Source: an uncultured Bacilli bacterium
GTDB taxonomy: Bacteria > Bacillota_I > Bacilli_A > RF39 > UBA660
Length of the DNA stretch: 64,000 nucleotides
Assembly: GCA_934129885.1 (NCBI GenBank)
Contig: CAKOWU010000007.1
Location: 1 to 64,000, forward strand
Direction of reading: 5' to 3'
This document shows, one piece after another, positions 35,694 through 44,108 of the stretch. Made by a program: the position numbers and the translations under genes. A model generated the notes under the pieces. It did no database searches, was not told the DNA's origin, and worked only from the letters and a program-made list of their open reading frames with translations. The first letter of the stretch is position 1. The number at the start of each line of letters is the position of its first letter.

Positions 35694-35799
35694 GGGCGGA
35701 CGCCGTAAGTATTCCACACATTAGTTCCATAAAGGTAACCTAAACTACCCAGATAAAACATGCTAGCATAAAAGCCATAATGGAAAACGGACGGCGACA
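35694..35799 (-). repeat. Cassette 7
   Basis: Encodes SPSVFHYGFYASMFYLGS then LGYLYGTNVWNTY and GVRP. It shares YLGS and TN-W-N with cassette 1. About half of its differences from cassette 1 fall on adenines and the rest do not. It is the unit nearest the target gene. Confidence 0.85.
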
Positions 35800-35883
35800 A
35801 ATCGCACATAATTTTAGGTTAATCCTTACTCGGAAAATTTTTTTATTGCTATGAAGCAATATCCTATATCCAAGTTTTAAATT

Positions 35884-35921
35884 ATGGGGGCATCCTTTTT
35901 ATTTATCTTGCGGTCCCCCAT
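35884..35921. repeat. Inverted repeat between target gene and array
   Basis: ATGGGGG (35884-35890) pairs with CCCCCAT (35915-35921). An alternative pairing GGGCAT/ATGCCC overlaps it. It is G/C-rich in an AT-rich gap and could end the target transcript or start a structured template RNA. Confidence 0.5.
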
Positions 35922-35965
35922 GCCCATTATTTATTTATCACTCTCCACACATCATATTCATCGCG

Positions 35966-35993
35966 GGACAAAAATGATGAGTCATTTTTGTCC
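35966..35993. repeat. Twelve-bp perfect hairpin downstream of the target gene
   Basis: GGACAAAAATGA (35966-35977) pairs with TCATTTTTGTCC (35982-35993) around a 4-nt loop. It lies 37 bp past the target stop codon. There is no T-run after it on the minus strand, so it is not a standard terminator. Confidence 0.7.
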
Positions 35994-36022
35994 ATCAATG
36001 TTCTGATTATATTTCATGAAAT

Positions 36023-36042
36023 GTGGTTTCTTACGAAACCAC
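36023..36042 (-). promoter_or_regulatory. Hairpin at the target stop codon, possible DGR target-recognition structure
   Basis: An 8-bp perfect stem GTGGTTTC/GAAACCAC encloses a 4-nt loop that reads GTAA in coding sense and contains the TAA stop. It lies 65 bp 3' of the variable region. In BPP-1 a hairpin of similar size (8-bp stem, 4-nt purine-rich loop) downstream of the variable region is needed for retrohoming. None of the cassettes has it, which would mark the recipient. The functional match is inference. Confidence 0.55.
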
Positions 36043-38958
36043 ATATGGATCTTCTTTCGTACCTGTTCCAGTAAATGTCAGATTATCAGTATTCAGATTG
36101 AGAACCGGGCGGACGCCGTACCATGAATGCATACTAAAGAAATCAATAGCACCAGATACACTTATGAAAAGCCCATAAGAGGTCTGCCAATGATCAAAGC
36201 GGGACGGCGACATGGTCCAATAGTTCGTACCACTGTATAGATAATAGAGGGAGTTCATGGCTCCTGCCATTCCCCCTGCCATATTTACTTCATCGGCTGT
36301 AATTAAACCAATAGCCTTTGTCAAAGAGCCGTTACTGATGCTATACTCATCATCTGAATTACATAATAACGTTGGTCCCTTAGGTGAACCACCCCAATTC
36401 CAAAATCTTTCATAACCATAAATAGTAGGTGTTATTCCGTATCCTGTATTCTTATAAGTACCAGACTGAAGTGTTGATATATTTTTATTATTACAATATG
36501 TCGTATTCTTTGAGAACTTATCTGTATAACTAGATAAATTACTATCATACCAACTATCCAAATAAGTTTTTATAGTACTATTAGTTACTTTCGCAAATGC
36601 CCCTTCTTTCGAAGTAGAACCATAGCCTTTGCCACTTACTGTCATAGATGAAGAACTCACATATTTTTTTGTATAAAACAAACGCTGACATGAATTGTTT
36701 TTATTAGTATCGAAGCAAGTATAATACCCTACCTTATCAGTGGCTAATGTTCCACTAATTAAATCACCAGAAACCTTATAACTTTTAGTACTCTTATCGA
36801 ACGTATAACTAGTTCCAAAATAATACTTTGATGTAGAAGATAAACCAGTATAATTAAATGTTAAATCTCCACTATCAGTCTGTACAAAATTACTTTCGTC
36901 TCCATACATATACCCAACATAAGCATTATCATTAATATATGAATTAAAAGCCCTAGTACCGACCTGTCTATCACTAGTCGATTCTCCATTAGGATGTGCA
37001 CTAGAGCCATCATATATCATTCTAACAGAGCCATCACCATTTACCCTTATTATTCTCCAATATTTATTCGCAAACTTAACATAGTTACCACCAACAGAAC
37101 CACGATAATAATAAGTATCCCCATCATTATCAGTACCTGCATACATGCCAACATCTTTAGTATCATAACTTGCCATATTCTGTGTATAGTTATACTTAGT
37201 AAATGTATAAGTTTTAGTACCAGTAGTAGAATTAGTACTCGCACTTACACTAGATATCTTATACATAGTAGACGCTATAGTATTCCAATTTTGTCCAAGC
37301 GTATAATATGTAGTACTAGTATAATCAAGATTACCAGGTTCAACAGTACTACCACCAGTTATTTGATACATACCAGTATTAGTATTAAACGTATAACCAG
37401 TACCTATATATACATCAGATAAAGTCGTTGACCAAGTTGATAAACTAGTCGCAGCCTTTTCACTATAACTTAATTTAGGCGAAGTACTTGTAAAACTTGG
37501 AGTACCTTTAGCCTTAATAGTACTTTTCGCAGACGTAATATCAGTATCCTTTGCCTCACTCGCAATAACACAATCCCCTAAATCAGTAATACCATTCTTT
37601 TCACAGTAACTTTTATGCTTTATAGCAGTCGTTCCCGCTTTAGTAGAAGAAGTATTTCCCGCCTTATCTTGAACATAAACATTAACTATATACTCACCCT
37701 CTGATAAAGACGTAAACGTATAATTAGCGTTTTCGCTAGAAGTATATGTCTGTCCACCATCTTTACTATAATAGTAAGTATTAAGGCCACTATCCTTATC
37801 AGAAGCATTTACCTCTACCGTCATAGTATCATCATCAGGAGTAACCGTTACACTATTTACCGTTGGATCAACGTTATCTACTAAATAACTATCCGAACAC
37901 TGTTCAGTACTGTTACCAACTCTGTCAGTAGCCTTAAAACATAACTTTTGCTCACTACTACTTCCATCAAAAACATAATTAAAAGTATTATCATCCGATA
38001 AAGTAGCCTCTTTAGTAGGAGTACATGTTTCATCTGTAGTTACACAATATAAAAACGTTTTTATTTTATCATTATCTGTTACTGTATTTGTTAGGGTAAC
38101 CGCCTTATTCCAATTATTATTACCTTGTATTATTTCTTTTTCTTCTATTTTTATGGTTGGTTTAGTAGTATCTATAGTTTTAGTAGTAGATGTTGATACT
38201 ACAACATTACCATCTTTATCTTCAGCCTTAACATATATAGTATAGTTGGTATTAGGAGTTAGATCAGTTAAAATATAGTTATCATTCATGCTGGTATACC
38301 ATTTATCATTATCGTATGAATAATAATAATTTACAGCATCTGTAGCACTTACTCTTACATTTATTCTATTTTCTTCTGGGGTTAAGGAAATACCTGCGAT
38401 AGATAGGTTATCAATAGAGGGAGCATCTGCACCTGAAAATTCTGTTTTACTACCTTCTTGGACAAAATTTAAATCGGCGGTTATATCAAAGGTTTTATTA
38501 CCTACACTTGTAGTTACATTTTCATCATATGTGATAGTGACATAAAAGGTTTTACTATCACCTGATTTTAAAACATCACCAGAACTGATATCCTCTATTT
38601 TAGATTTTAGGATGCTGGAGTCATTCATATTTATTTTAATATAGTCTAAGGCAGCATTTAGTGTCCCTTCATTAGATACAGTAATGGCGTATTTAGCACT
38701 ATCACCTGGAGACTTAAAATTTACATTCATAGATGCGTTAAGTTCACTAAAAGTGGCATCACTTTCTTCGGTAGCCATGCCAGTTAATTTTTCTAATTTT
38801 ATATTTGTTATTACTACTTTCCATTTTGTAGAAATACTGCTGGTACCTTTAATATCAAGTTGACTGCTAAAAGCAGAATAGCCTACTGCCATCAAAGTCA
38901 TAATTCCAAGCATAAAAACAATTAGATAATTTTTCCTTATCATGTCTCTTCTTCTCAT
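36031..38958 (-). CDS. DGR target: large modular surface protein with variable C-terminus
   Basis: A 975-residue exported protein. It has a basic start and membrane segment (about 9-29) with GYSAFSSQLDIKGTSSIST, then a camelysin/TasA-like beta domain (to about 170). Three Ig/FN3-like modules follow (about 175-450, with NYTIYVKAEDKDGN, FKATDRVGNS and VYVQDKAGN). A long C-terminal region has the style of C-type-lectin-fold DGR targets (KYWRIIRVNGDGSVRMIYDG, NYWTMSPSRF, WYGVRPVLNLN). The diversified segment is residues about 916-951. No LPXTG motif is seen, so it is probably held by the N-terminal membrane segment. An AGAGGT ribosome-binding site precedes the ATG. Confidence 0.88.
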   Translation of the reverse strand: MRRRDMIRKNYLIVFMLGIMTLMAVGYSAFSSQLDIKGTSSISTKWKVVITNIKLEKLTGMATEESDATFSELNASMNVNFKSPGDSAKYAITVSNEGTLNAALDYIKINMNDSSILKSKIEDISSGDVLKSGDSKTFYVTITYDENVTTSVGNKTFDITADLNFVQEGSKTEFSGADAPSIDNLSIAGISLTPEENRINVRVSATDAVNYYYSYDNDKWYTSMNDNYILTDLTPNTNYTIYVKAEDKDGNVVVSTSTTKTIDTTKPTIKIEEKEIIQGNNNWNKAVTLTNTVTDNDKIKTFLYCVTTDETCTPTKEATLSDDNTFNYVFDGSSSEQKLCFKATDRVGNSTEQCSDSYLVDNVDPTVNSVTVTPDDDTMTVEVNASDKDSGLNTYYYSKDGGQTYTSSENANYTFTSLSEGEYIVNVYVQDKAGNTSSTKAGTTAIKHKSYCEKNGITDLGDCVIASEAKDTDITSAKSTIKAKGTPSFTSTSPKLSYSEKAATSLSTWSTTLSDVYIGTGYTFNTNTGMYQITGGSTVEPGNLDYTSTTYYTLGQNWNTIASTMYKISSVSASTNSTTGTKTYTFTKYNYTQNMASYDTKDVGMYAGTDNDGDTYYYRGSVGGNYVKFANKYWRIIRVNGDGSVRMIYDGSSAHPNGESTSDRQVGTRAFNSYINDNAYVGYMYGDESNFVQTDSGDLTFNYTGLSSTSKYYFGTSYTFDKSTKSYKVSGDLISGTLATDKVGYYTCFDTNKNNSCQRLFYTKKYVSSSSMTVSGKGYGSTSKEGAFAKVTNSTIKTYLDSWYDSNLSSYTDKFSKNTTYCNNKNISTLQSGTYKNTGYGITPTIYGYERFWNWGGSPKGPTLLCNSDDEYSISNGSLTKAIGLITADEVNMAGGMAGAMNSLYYLYSGTNYWTMSPSRFDHWQTSYGLFISVSGAIDFFSMHSWYGVRPVLNLNTDNLTFTGTGTKEDPYVVS
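36107..36212 (-). repeat. Expressed variable region of the target gene
   Basis: This is the 3' part of the surface-protein gene, residues about 916-951, bounded by TGTCGCCG and GGCGTCCGCC in coding sense. The G/C-rich 3' edge GGCGTCCGCC is itself an inverted repeat (GGCG-GA-CGCC on the other strand) and is the likely initiation-of-homing element. It is identical to cassette 6. Confidence 0.93.
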
Positions 38959-39113
38959 ATACTATACCTCTTTCACGCATATTTTTAATATGCAAATGTT
39001 CTCTACCATCTTCCTACAATATACTTATACTTATGCTAAAATTATAATATGTAACGCCAAATCTTGTCAAGATACTTATGGATAGAACACACAAAATAAA
39101 AAAAGTTTAAAAA

Positions 39114-39138
39114 AACATTAGATTCTATTTCTAATGTT
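39114..39138 (-). terminator. Terminator downstream of the recombinase-like pseudogene
   Basis: AACATTAG (39114-39121) pairs with CTAATGTT (39131-39138), and the minus strand then reads TTTTTTAAAC. It is 27 bp past the pseudogene stop. Confidence 0.7.
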
Positions 39139-39164
39139 TTTGCTTTACACTATCATATCCTTTA

Positions 39165-39590
39165 CTAGAACAAGTCATAATATATCTCTTCATTATACTT
39201 ATCTACTCGTTTTAGCATTTCATCCATATTATCTTTAATATATCTACACATTTCTTTATAATTTTCTACACTTATGTAATTACTTTCACTCATATATTGA
39301 TAAAACTTCTTTACACTAGAAGTTGTTTTTTTTAATGAGTTTCTTGATGATCATAGACACTTTTCTATAAACCATCCACCTAAAAACGAAGCAACTTCAA
39401 AAACTCCATCTTCCGCTTTTGTAACGTCATAATAAGTTAAATAATCATTAATAAACAATCTAGCATTACCTACATGCTTTCTTACAGTCTTATTAGATAA
39501 ATCTTTTTCCTCTAACCATTTTTGAAAGCCCTTTAAATATTTCTCATTTCTTTTTATGTTTTTTTCCGCTTCTACTTCATAATCCCTCTT
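39165..39590 (-). pseudogene. Decayed recombinase-like (SAM-like N-terminal domain) gene
   Basis: One frame carries about 140 codons: NIKRNEKYLKGFQKWLEEK, NKTVRKHVGNARLFINDYL, VASFLGGWFIEKCL, a TGA, then SSRNSLKKTTSSVKKFYQYM and ENYKEMCRYIKDNMDEML. The layout resembles the core-binding domain of phage-type integrases or a related stand-alone family. The TGA at 39351-39353 sits where I expect a Trp, so it is probably a TGG-to-TGA nonsense mutation. No start codon is in frame at the 5' end. It lies between pgsA and the DGR target. Confidence 0.7.
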
Positions 39591-39602
39591 TTAATCACGG
39601 CC

Positions 39603-40196
39603 TTACTTTTCCTTAAAAAATTCTCTATTAACACTATAATACTGTATCCCTGAAATAACTGACAAAGTAGTTGCAAGTATTAGCAGAAAGTCCGATATCC
39701 TTAAATTCAAAAGTTCAAATGGCATATTATAAAATAACGTCAAAACAAGACCAACCATCATTGAAGCAGTTTTCACTTTACCTAGCATCCCAGCTGGTAT
39801 GACTTTTCCATTTTTGCTGGCAACCATTCTTATAGAATCTACAAAAGTATCACGCATAATGATTATCACTGGTATTATTGGGTGAATAAAACCTTGCGCT
39901 GATAATATTACTAGTACAGCATTCACAAGTATTTTATCAGCTACAGCATCCATAAACTTTCCAAAATCAGTTACTAAATTATACTTTCTTGCAATATATC
40001 CATCTATAAAATCAGTTAAAGACGCAATGATAAATAAAACACCCGCAACTAAGTACCTAACATCTATCACTATTGTTTCATTCACAAATATTTGTGCTAT
40101 ATCAATTCCCATCGCCGAAAACGGAAATAAGAGTATTACTACTATTATTAATGTTAATATTATTCTAAATATTGTTAATTTATTTGGTGTATTCAT
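39603..40196 (-). CDS. pgsA: CDP-diacylglycerol--glycerol-3-phosphate 3-phosphatidyltransferase
   Basis: PgsA makes phosphatidylglycerol-phosphate, the committed step to anionic membrane lipids. The 197-residue membrane protein has the CDP-alcohol phosphotransferase signature DFIDGYIARKYNLVTDFG followed by KFMDAVADK, and about five membrane segments. The N-terminus NTPNKLTIFRIILTL is typical. It follows rodZ on the same strand, as in Bacillus. Confidence 0.94.
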   Translation of the reverse strand: MNTPNKLTIFRIILTLIIVVILLFPFSAMGIDIAQIFVNETIVIDVRYLVAGVLFIIASLTDFIDGYIARKYNLVTDFGKFMDAVADKILVNAVLVILSAQGFIHPIIPVIIIMRDTFVDSIRMVASKNGKVIPAGMLGKVKTASMMVGLVLTLFYNMPFELLNLRISDFLLILATTLSVISGIQYYSVNREFFKEK

Positions 40197-40294
40197 TTTT
40201 AATTTTTATGATATATAACAGTTAGATACAAGAGAGATTTTGTATTTTACTTCTTTCTATTATACATCATTTATCCTTTATTATATTTCTCTCA

Positions 40295-40762
40295 TTATTT
40301 ACTTTCAGTAATTATTGTTCCTTCTTTAAAGTCATCATCATCAGTATTTAAAGTTATTACTAAATATAAAGTGACTATTATTAAAGCTGCGATTAGCCCA
40401 TATACAACAAAAGGTATTATCCTCATATTCGAATTTCGCTCTATAGTATATGGTGACTTTATTACCTTTTTTGGTTTCTTCTTCTTCCTTGCTTGTTTTA
40501 TGTCATCTAAGGATAACTTGGAAGTATAATCAAAAAGGTATTCATTAAATTCATCAACCAGATCCTCTTTATTTAGACCTAGATATTTAGCGTAATCTCT
40601 AATAAAATATTTTAAATAAAAAATATCATCAAAGGCTTCTTTATTACCAGCTTCAATATTCTCTATTTGAGAAGGCCTAATTTTTAAATCCTCACTTGCT
40701 TCTTCTATCGATATTCCCATGCTTTCACGGGCTTCTTTTAATTGTTTACCTATTTCTTTCAT
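40295..40762 (-). CDS. rodZ: RodZ-like cell-shape protein
   Basis: A 155-residue protein with an N-terminal HTH_25 domain (KQLKEARESMGISIEEASED, IRPSQIENIEAGN), a basic linker (ARKKKKPKKVIKSPYT) and one membrane segment (about 115-137), ending in a short acidic external tail. RodZ links MreB to the cell-wall elongation machinery. The large external domain of longer homologues is missing. It is followed by pgsA, the rodZ-pgsA order seen in Bacilli. Confidence 0.88.
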   Translation of the reverse strand: MKEIGKQLKEARESMGISIEEASEDLKIRPSQIENIEAGNKEAFDDIFYLKYFIRDYAKYLGLNKEDLVDEFNEYLFDYTSKLSLDDIKQARKKKKPKKVIKSPYTIERNSNMRIIPFVVYGLIAALIIVTLYLVITLNTDDDDFKEGTIITESK

Positions 40763-40789
40763 TTAATCACTTTCCTATTATATAAAAAA

Positions 40790-41138
40790 AATAATATTTT
40801 ATAAGCCATATTCTGTTCCTCTTACGAGGCGACAAACATTTATCTATTAGTTTCCTAATCCCAGCCAGAATTCATTTCTTCCTTTTGAGTTCCCCTACCA
40901 TAATTTGGGTTGCTTGCTTGCGGAGTTTACCACGTTTCACCTTTTTGTTTCCAAAAAATTCGTCACTGCGGCACTTTATGTTCTAGACCATGGATAATCT
41001 TTAGGTCATCAAACGTCGTTAGCCAAAGGCTACCTCAGGTTATCTTTTTCCTGAGCACAATCACTACGACCATCGCAGGTTCGTGCAAGTATGGACTTTC
41101 CTCTACATTACAAAGAATGCAGCGTTTGTCAAAATATT
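40790..41138 (-). ncRNA. rnpB: RNase P RNA, type B
   Basis: The catalytic RNA that matures tRNA 5' ends. On the minus strand the 5' half has GAGGAAAGTCC, GCACGAACCTGCGATGG and CTGAGGTAGCC. The 3' half has GGGGAACTCAAAAG, CTAATAGATAAATG and ACAGAATATGGCTTATA. The ends AATATTTT and AAAATATT can form P1. Length and structure fit the Bacillus (type B) form. It begins immediately at the gpsB stop codon, a conserved neighbourhood. The ends are approximate. Confidence 0.95.
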
Positions 41139-41463
41139 ATTTTTCTCCATATATTATTTTTTCAAGATTAGATATTCTTCTTAGTAAATCAGCATTATTT
41201 ACATCCCCAATGTTACTAGAATCCCTAAGAATTTCTATTTTTGAACGCAGATTTCTTATTTCCTGTTTTAGGTGCATATTTTCTTCAACTAATTCTTTTC
41301 TATCTCTTTCATACTCTCTTAACATAGAAAATAGTTCTTCATAATCACTGATAATAGTATCTAGAAACTTATCTACTTCTTGAGGCCTGTATCCTCTTGT
41401 ATCTATCTTAAATTCTTTTTCTAGGATATCTTTTGGTGTAAGTGCAATTCTTTCTTGGTACAT
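41137..41463 (-). CDS. gpsB: Cell-division regulator GpsB
   Basis: GpsB is a DivIVA-like coiled-coil adaptor that shuttles PBP1 and other wall enzymes between elongation and division sites. The N-terminal lipid-binding domain has TPKDILEKEFKIDTRGYRP and QEVDKFLDTIISDYE, then a coiled coil (LVEENMHLKQEIRNLRSKIE) and a short C-terminal helix (ADLLRRISNLEKIIYG). The start is the ATG at 41463 (MYQERIAL) preceded by GGGAGAGGGTGCGAAC. Its 3' end abuts rnpB. Confidence 0.93.
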   Translation of the reverse strand: MYQERIALTPKDILEKEFKIDTRGYRPQEVDKFLDTIISDYEELFSMLREYERDRKELVEENMHLKQEIRNLRSKIEILRDSSNIGDVNNADLLRRISNLEKIIYGEK

Positions 41464-41797
41464 GTTCGCACCCTCTCCCTTGTATAACATTTTAAAATAA
41501 ATTGTACACTTTGTCAACCACATGTCATAAGAAAATTCACGCTATTTCTTAAGTTTTTTAGACTACACTAGACTCAAAAACATATAACTCATATAAAAAT
41601 ACGCTATATAAAGTAATCTTTATCCATTATTTTAAAAATTTCATATATAATATGTTTTATTCTTATTTATAAGAGCAATATTCTGATATTTTTAATAATT
41701 GACTTTTCATATTTATAATTAAAAAATATTCTTATCACTATACACTTATGAATTTACATCTTGCTTTATACATGATACAATTAATTTAGGTGATGAT

Positions 41798-42373
41798 ATG
41801 GATGATTCCTTATATAAAATGTTAAGACCTATTTTAACAGGCTGGTTCAAACTGTTTTTTAGACCTACTATTACAGGAAAAGAAAATATTCCAACATCTG
41901 GCAGAATAGTTTTAGCGGGTACACATACAAGCATCTTAGACCCTGTTTTTATCCTTGCCTGTAATAAAAGAGTAATTCATTTTCTAGCAAAAGACGAACT
42001 TATAAATGGGCCACTAGGCTTTGCCTTTAAAAAGATGGGAATTATTCCCGTTAATAGAAAAGAAAAAGATGTAACCGCTATGCCCTCTTCTATTAAAATT
42101 TTAAATAATGACGAGGTGGTTGGAATATTCCCAGAAGGAACAATTAATAAAACAGATGATATTACCATGAGATTTAAAACAGGTGCCATAAGAATGGCTT
42201 ATGAAACAAATAGTGAGATTGTTCCTTTCGCCATTACTGGCAAATACAAAATATTTAGAAAGTCTGTTAAAATTATTTACGGAAAGCCTTATAAGGTTCA
42301 TTCTAACGATTTTAGAAAAGAAACTGATATACTTAGAAGTAAAGTTAATAAACTTATTATAGGGGGCGAATGA
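41798..42373 (+). CDS. 1-acyl-glycerol-3-phosphate acyltransferase (PlsC-like), first copy
   Basis: A 191-residue acyltransferase. The catalytic motif is GTHTSILDP (His-x4-Asp), followed by FPEGTINKT and a VPFAITGKYKIF segment. It opens an operon with an acyl-CoA-ligase-like gene and a second PlsC-like gene; one base separates its TGA stop from the next start. Start at an AGGTGATGAT ribosome-binding site. Confidence 0.9.
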   Translation: MDDSLYKMLRPILTGWFKLFFRPTITGKENIPTSGRIVLAGTHTSILDPVFILACNKRVIHFLAKDELINGPLGFAFKKMGIIPVNRKEKDVTAMPSSIKILNNDEVVGIFPEGTINKTDDITMRFKTGAIRMAYETNSEIVPFAITGKYKIFRKSVKIIYGKPYKVHSNDFRKETDILRSKVNKLIIGGE

Positions 42374-42374
42374 T

Positions 42375-44108
42375 ATGGATACAATTAATAAAATTAAAAG
42401 ATTAAAAAAGCCTAAAGCACCATGGCAAAAATATTATAAAAAAAATGAACGAGATATCAAAATCCAAAATAAAACTATTTATGAATATTTTGAACAGTCC
42501 GCTTTAAAATTTTATGATTTAACAGCAATTGAATACTTTGGCAAAAAAATTAGCTACTCTAACTTACTTAAAATGGTTAATAATACAGCAGTATCTTTCA
42601 AAAACTATGGAATAGGTACAAATGACGTAGTTACTATATGTAGTGCAAATACTCCAGAAGCCATAATTTGTTTTTACGCAATTAATAAAATAGGTGCAAT
42701 TGCGAATATGATACATCCTCTATCAGCTGAAGAAGAAATTAAAAACTATTTAATAAATAACCACACAAAGATGTTAGTGGCAATTGACGTTTGCTTTGCA
42801 AAAATCAATAACATAATAGACTTCACCAAAGTAGAAAAAACAGTTATTATCTCAGCCAAAGATTCTATGCCTTTACATTTAAAAGCTGGGTACTCGCTTA
42901 CTAAAGGACGCAAAATAAAAGGCCCAAACAATAAAGATAACCATTATATACTCTGGAAAAATTTTTATAAAAAATATAAAGAAAACATTCCCACAAACAA
43001 AAGAGGTATGGATGCCCCAGCCGTTATGTTACATAGTGGCGGAACAACAGGCACTCCTAAAGGTATTATTTTAAGTAATAAAAACCTTAATGCTCTAACA
43101 GAACAAGCAAAATTTATTTTTAAAAATGTTTCGCCTGGGGATGCTGTACTTACTATTTTACCCCTTTTCCATGGATTTGGTTTAGGCGTTTGTACCAATA
43201 CACCTTTATGTTTTGGTGCAAAAGTTATTTTAGTACCACAATTTGACTCTAGAAAATTTGACATACTTATTAATAAAACAAAACCTAATCTAATTATGGG
43301 TGTACCAACACTCTACGAGGCTTTAGTAAATTCACATAATGTCAAAAACTTAGATTTATCATATTTAAAATATGTTATTTCAGGCGGAGATACCCTTTCC
43401 GCTGGATTAAATAATAGAATTAACAAATTCTTAAAAGATCACGGCTCAAACGAAGTAGTATGCCAAGGATACGGAATGACCGAAGCACTTGCGGCAGTTG
43501 CACTAGCTTTTGGAGGTACCAATAAAGAAGGTAGTATTGGTATCCCATTCCCTGGTAATTATTTTAAAATTGTAAATCCTGATACAGGTGAAACATTAAA
43601 GCCTTACGAAGACGGCGAAATATGCATATGTGGTCCAACTGTAATGATGGGTTATTTAGACAATGAAGTCGCAACTAATGAAATCTTAAGAATTCATGAT
43701 GATGGGCATCTATGGTTACACACTGGAGATATTGGCTGCATGGATAAAAATGGAATTTTCTATTATAAACAAAGACTTAAAAGAATGATAATCTCTTCTG
43801 GATATAATGTATACCCTAGTTATATTGAAAATATTATACTCCAGCACCCCGCAGTACTTAGTTGTACAGTTATCGGTATTCCCCATTCTTATAAAGTTGA
43901 AGTACCTAAAGCATTTATTGTACTAAAAAATGATTATATAGGCCTTAATCCTAAAGGAAGCATTAAGAGATTTTGCGAAAAACACCTATCTAAACATTCT
44001 ATTCCTTATGAATTTGAATTTAGAAAAAGTTTACCTAAAACTTTAATTGGTAAAATTGATTACAGAAAATTAATGGAAGAGGAGAAAAAGAAGCATCATG
44101 ATGTATAA
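42375..44108 (+). CDS. AMP-dependent acyl ligase (acyl-CoA/acyl-ACP synthetase family)
   Basis: A 577-residue adenylate-forming enzyme. The P-loop-like motif is LHSGGTTGTPKGI, the A5 motif is CQGYGMTEALAA, the hinge is LHTGDIGCMDKNG, and the catalytic Lys is in PKTLIGKIDYRKL. It activates a carboxylic acid, probably a fatty acid, as AMP ester before thioester transfer. Lying between two PlsC-like acyltransferases, it probably supplies acyl groups for phospholipid synthesis or remodelling, like a split Aas system. It overlaps the next gene by 11 bp. Confidence 0.9.
   Translation: MDTINKIKRLKKPKAPWQKYYKKNERDIKIQNKTIYEYFEQSALKFYDLTAIEYFGKKISYSNLLKMVNNTAVSFKNYGIGTNDVVTICSANTPEAIICFYAINKIGAIANMIHPLSAEEEIKNYLINNHTKMLVAIDVCFAKINNIIDFTKVEKTVIISAKDSMPLHLKAGYSLTKGRKIKGPNNKDNHYILWKNFYKKYKENIPTNKRGMDAPAVMLHSGGTTGTPKGIILSNKNLNALTEQAKFIFKNVSPGDAVLTILPLFHGFGLGVCTNTPLCFGAKVILVPQFDSRKFDILINKTKPNLIMGVPTLYEALVNSHNVKNLDLSYLKYVISGGDTLSAGLNNRINKFLKDHGSNEVVCQGYGMTEALAAVALAFGGTNKEGSIGIPFPGNYFKIVNPDTGETLKPYEDGEICICGPTVMMGYLDNEVATNEILRIHDDGHLWLHTGDIGCMDKNGIFYYKQRLKRMIISSGYNVYPSYIENIILQHPAVLSCTVIGIPHSYKVEVPKAFIVLKNDYIGLNPKGSIKRFCEKHLSKHSIPYEFEFRKSLPKTLIGKIDYRKLMEEEKKKHHDV

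Larger units (their letters stand above)
34772..35799 (-). repeat. Seven-unit DGR cassette array
   Basis: Seven tandem units start at 34772, 34929, 35083, 35236, 35388, 35541 and 35694 (spacing 157, 154, 153, 152, 153, 153). Each has a core of exactly 106 bp running, in coding sense, from TGTCGCCG to GGCGTCCGCC. The linkers of about 47 bp share GGGATTAA and CTTTCC-type motifs. Read in the target frame every core is open and encodes SPS-(about 28 variable residues)-GVR. Shared columns include Phe at 5, Trp or Gly at 8 and Gly at 20. No unit has a ribosome-binding site, so they are silent. One unit equals the expressed copy exactly. Confidence 0.93.

Noticed and set aside
34920..35743. Plus-strand ORFs across the array (34920-35297, 35561-35743) as genes
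   Set aside because: They are antisense to the cassettes and arise from the repeats' composition. They have no ribosome-binding sites.
34772..35799. Repeat array as a CRISPR locus
   Set aside because: Units are about 153 bp with a protein-coding variable core and only about 10-bp conserved ends. There are no cas genes, and the cores match a neighbouring gene's coding region.
35844..35865. ATTGCT/AGCAAT hairpin beside a T7 run as a terminator
   Set aside because: The T-run lies 5' of the stem on the plus strand and reads as A-run after it on the minus strand, so it fits neither direction.
36994..37422. Plus-strand 142-codon ORF inside the DGR target gene
   Set aside because: Its composition is the Ile/Ser/Thr-rich reverse of the target's repetitive coding sequence, with no ribosome-binding site.
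39351..39353. TGA read as tryptophan (Mycoplasma-type code)
   Set aside because: TGG is used for Trp throughout and genes such as the acyltransferase ending at 42373 stop at TGA. A single nonsense mutation in a pseudogene is simpler.
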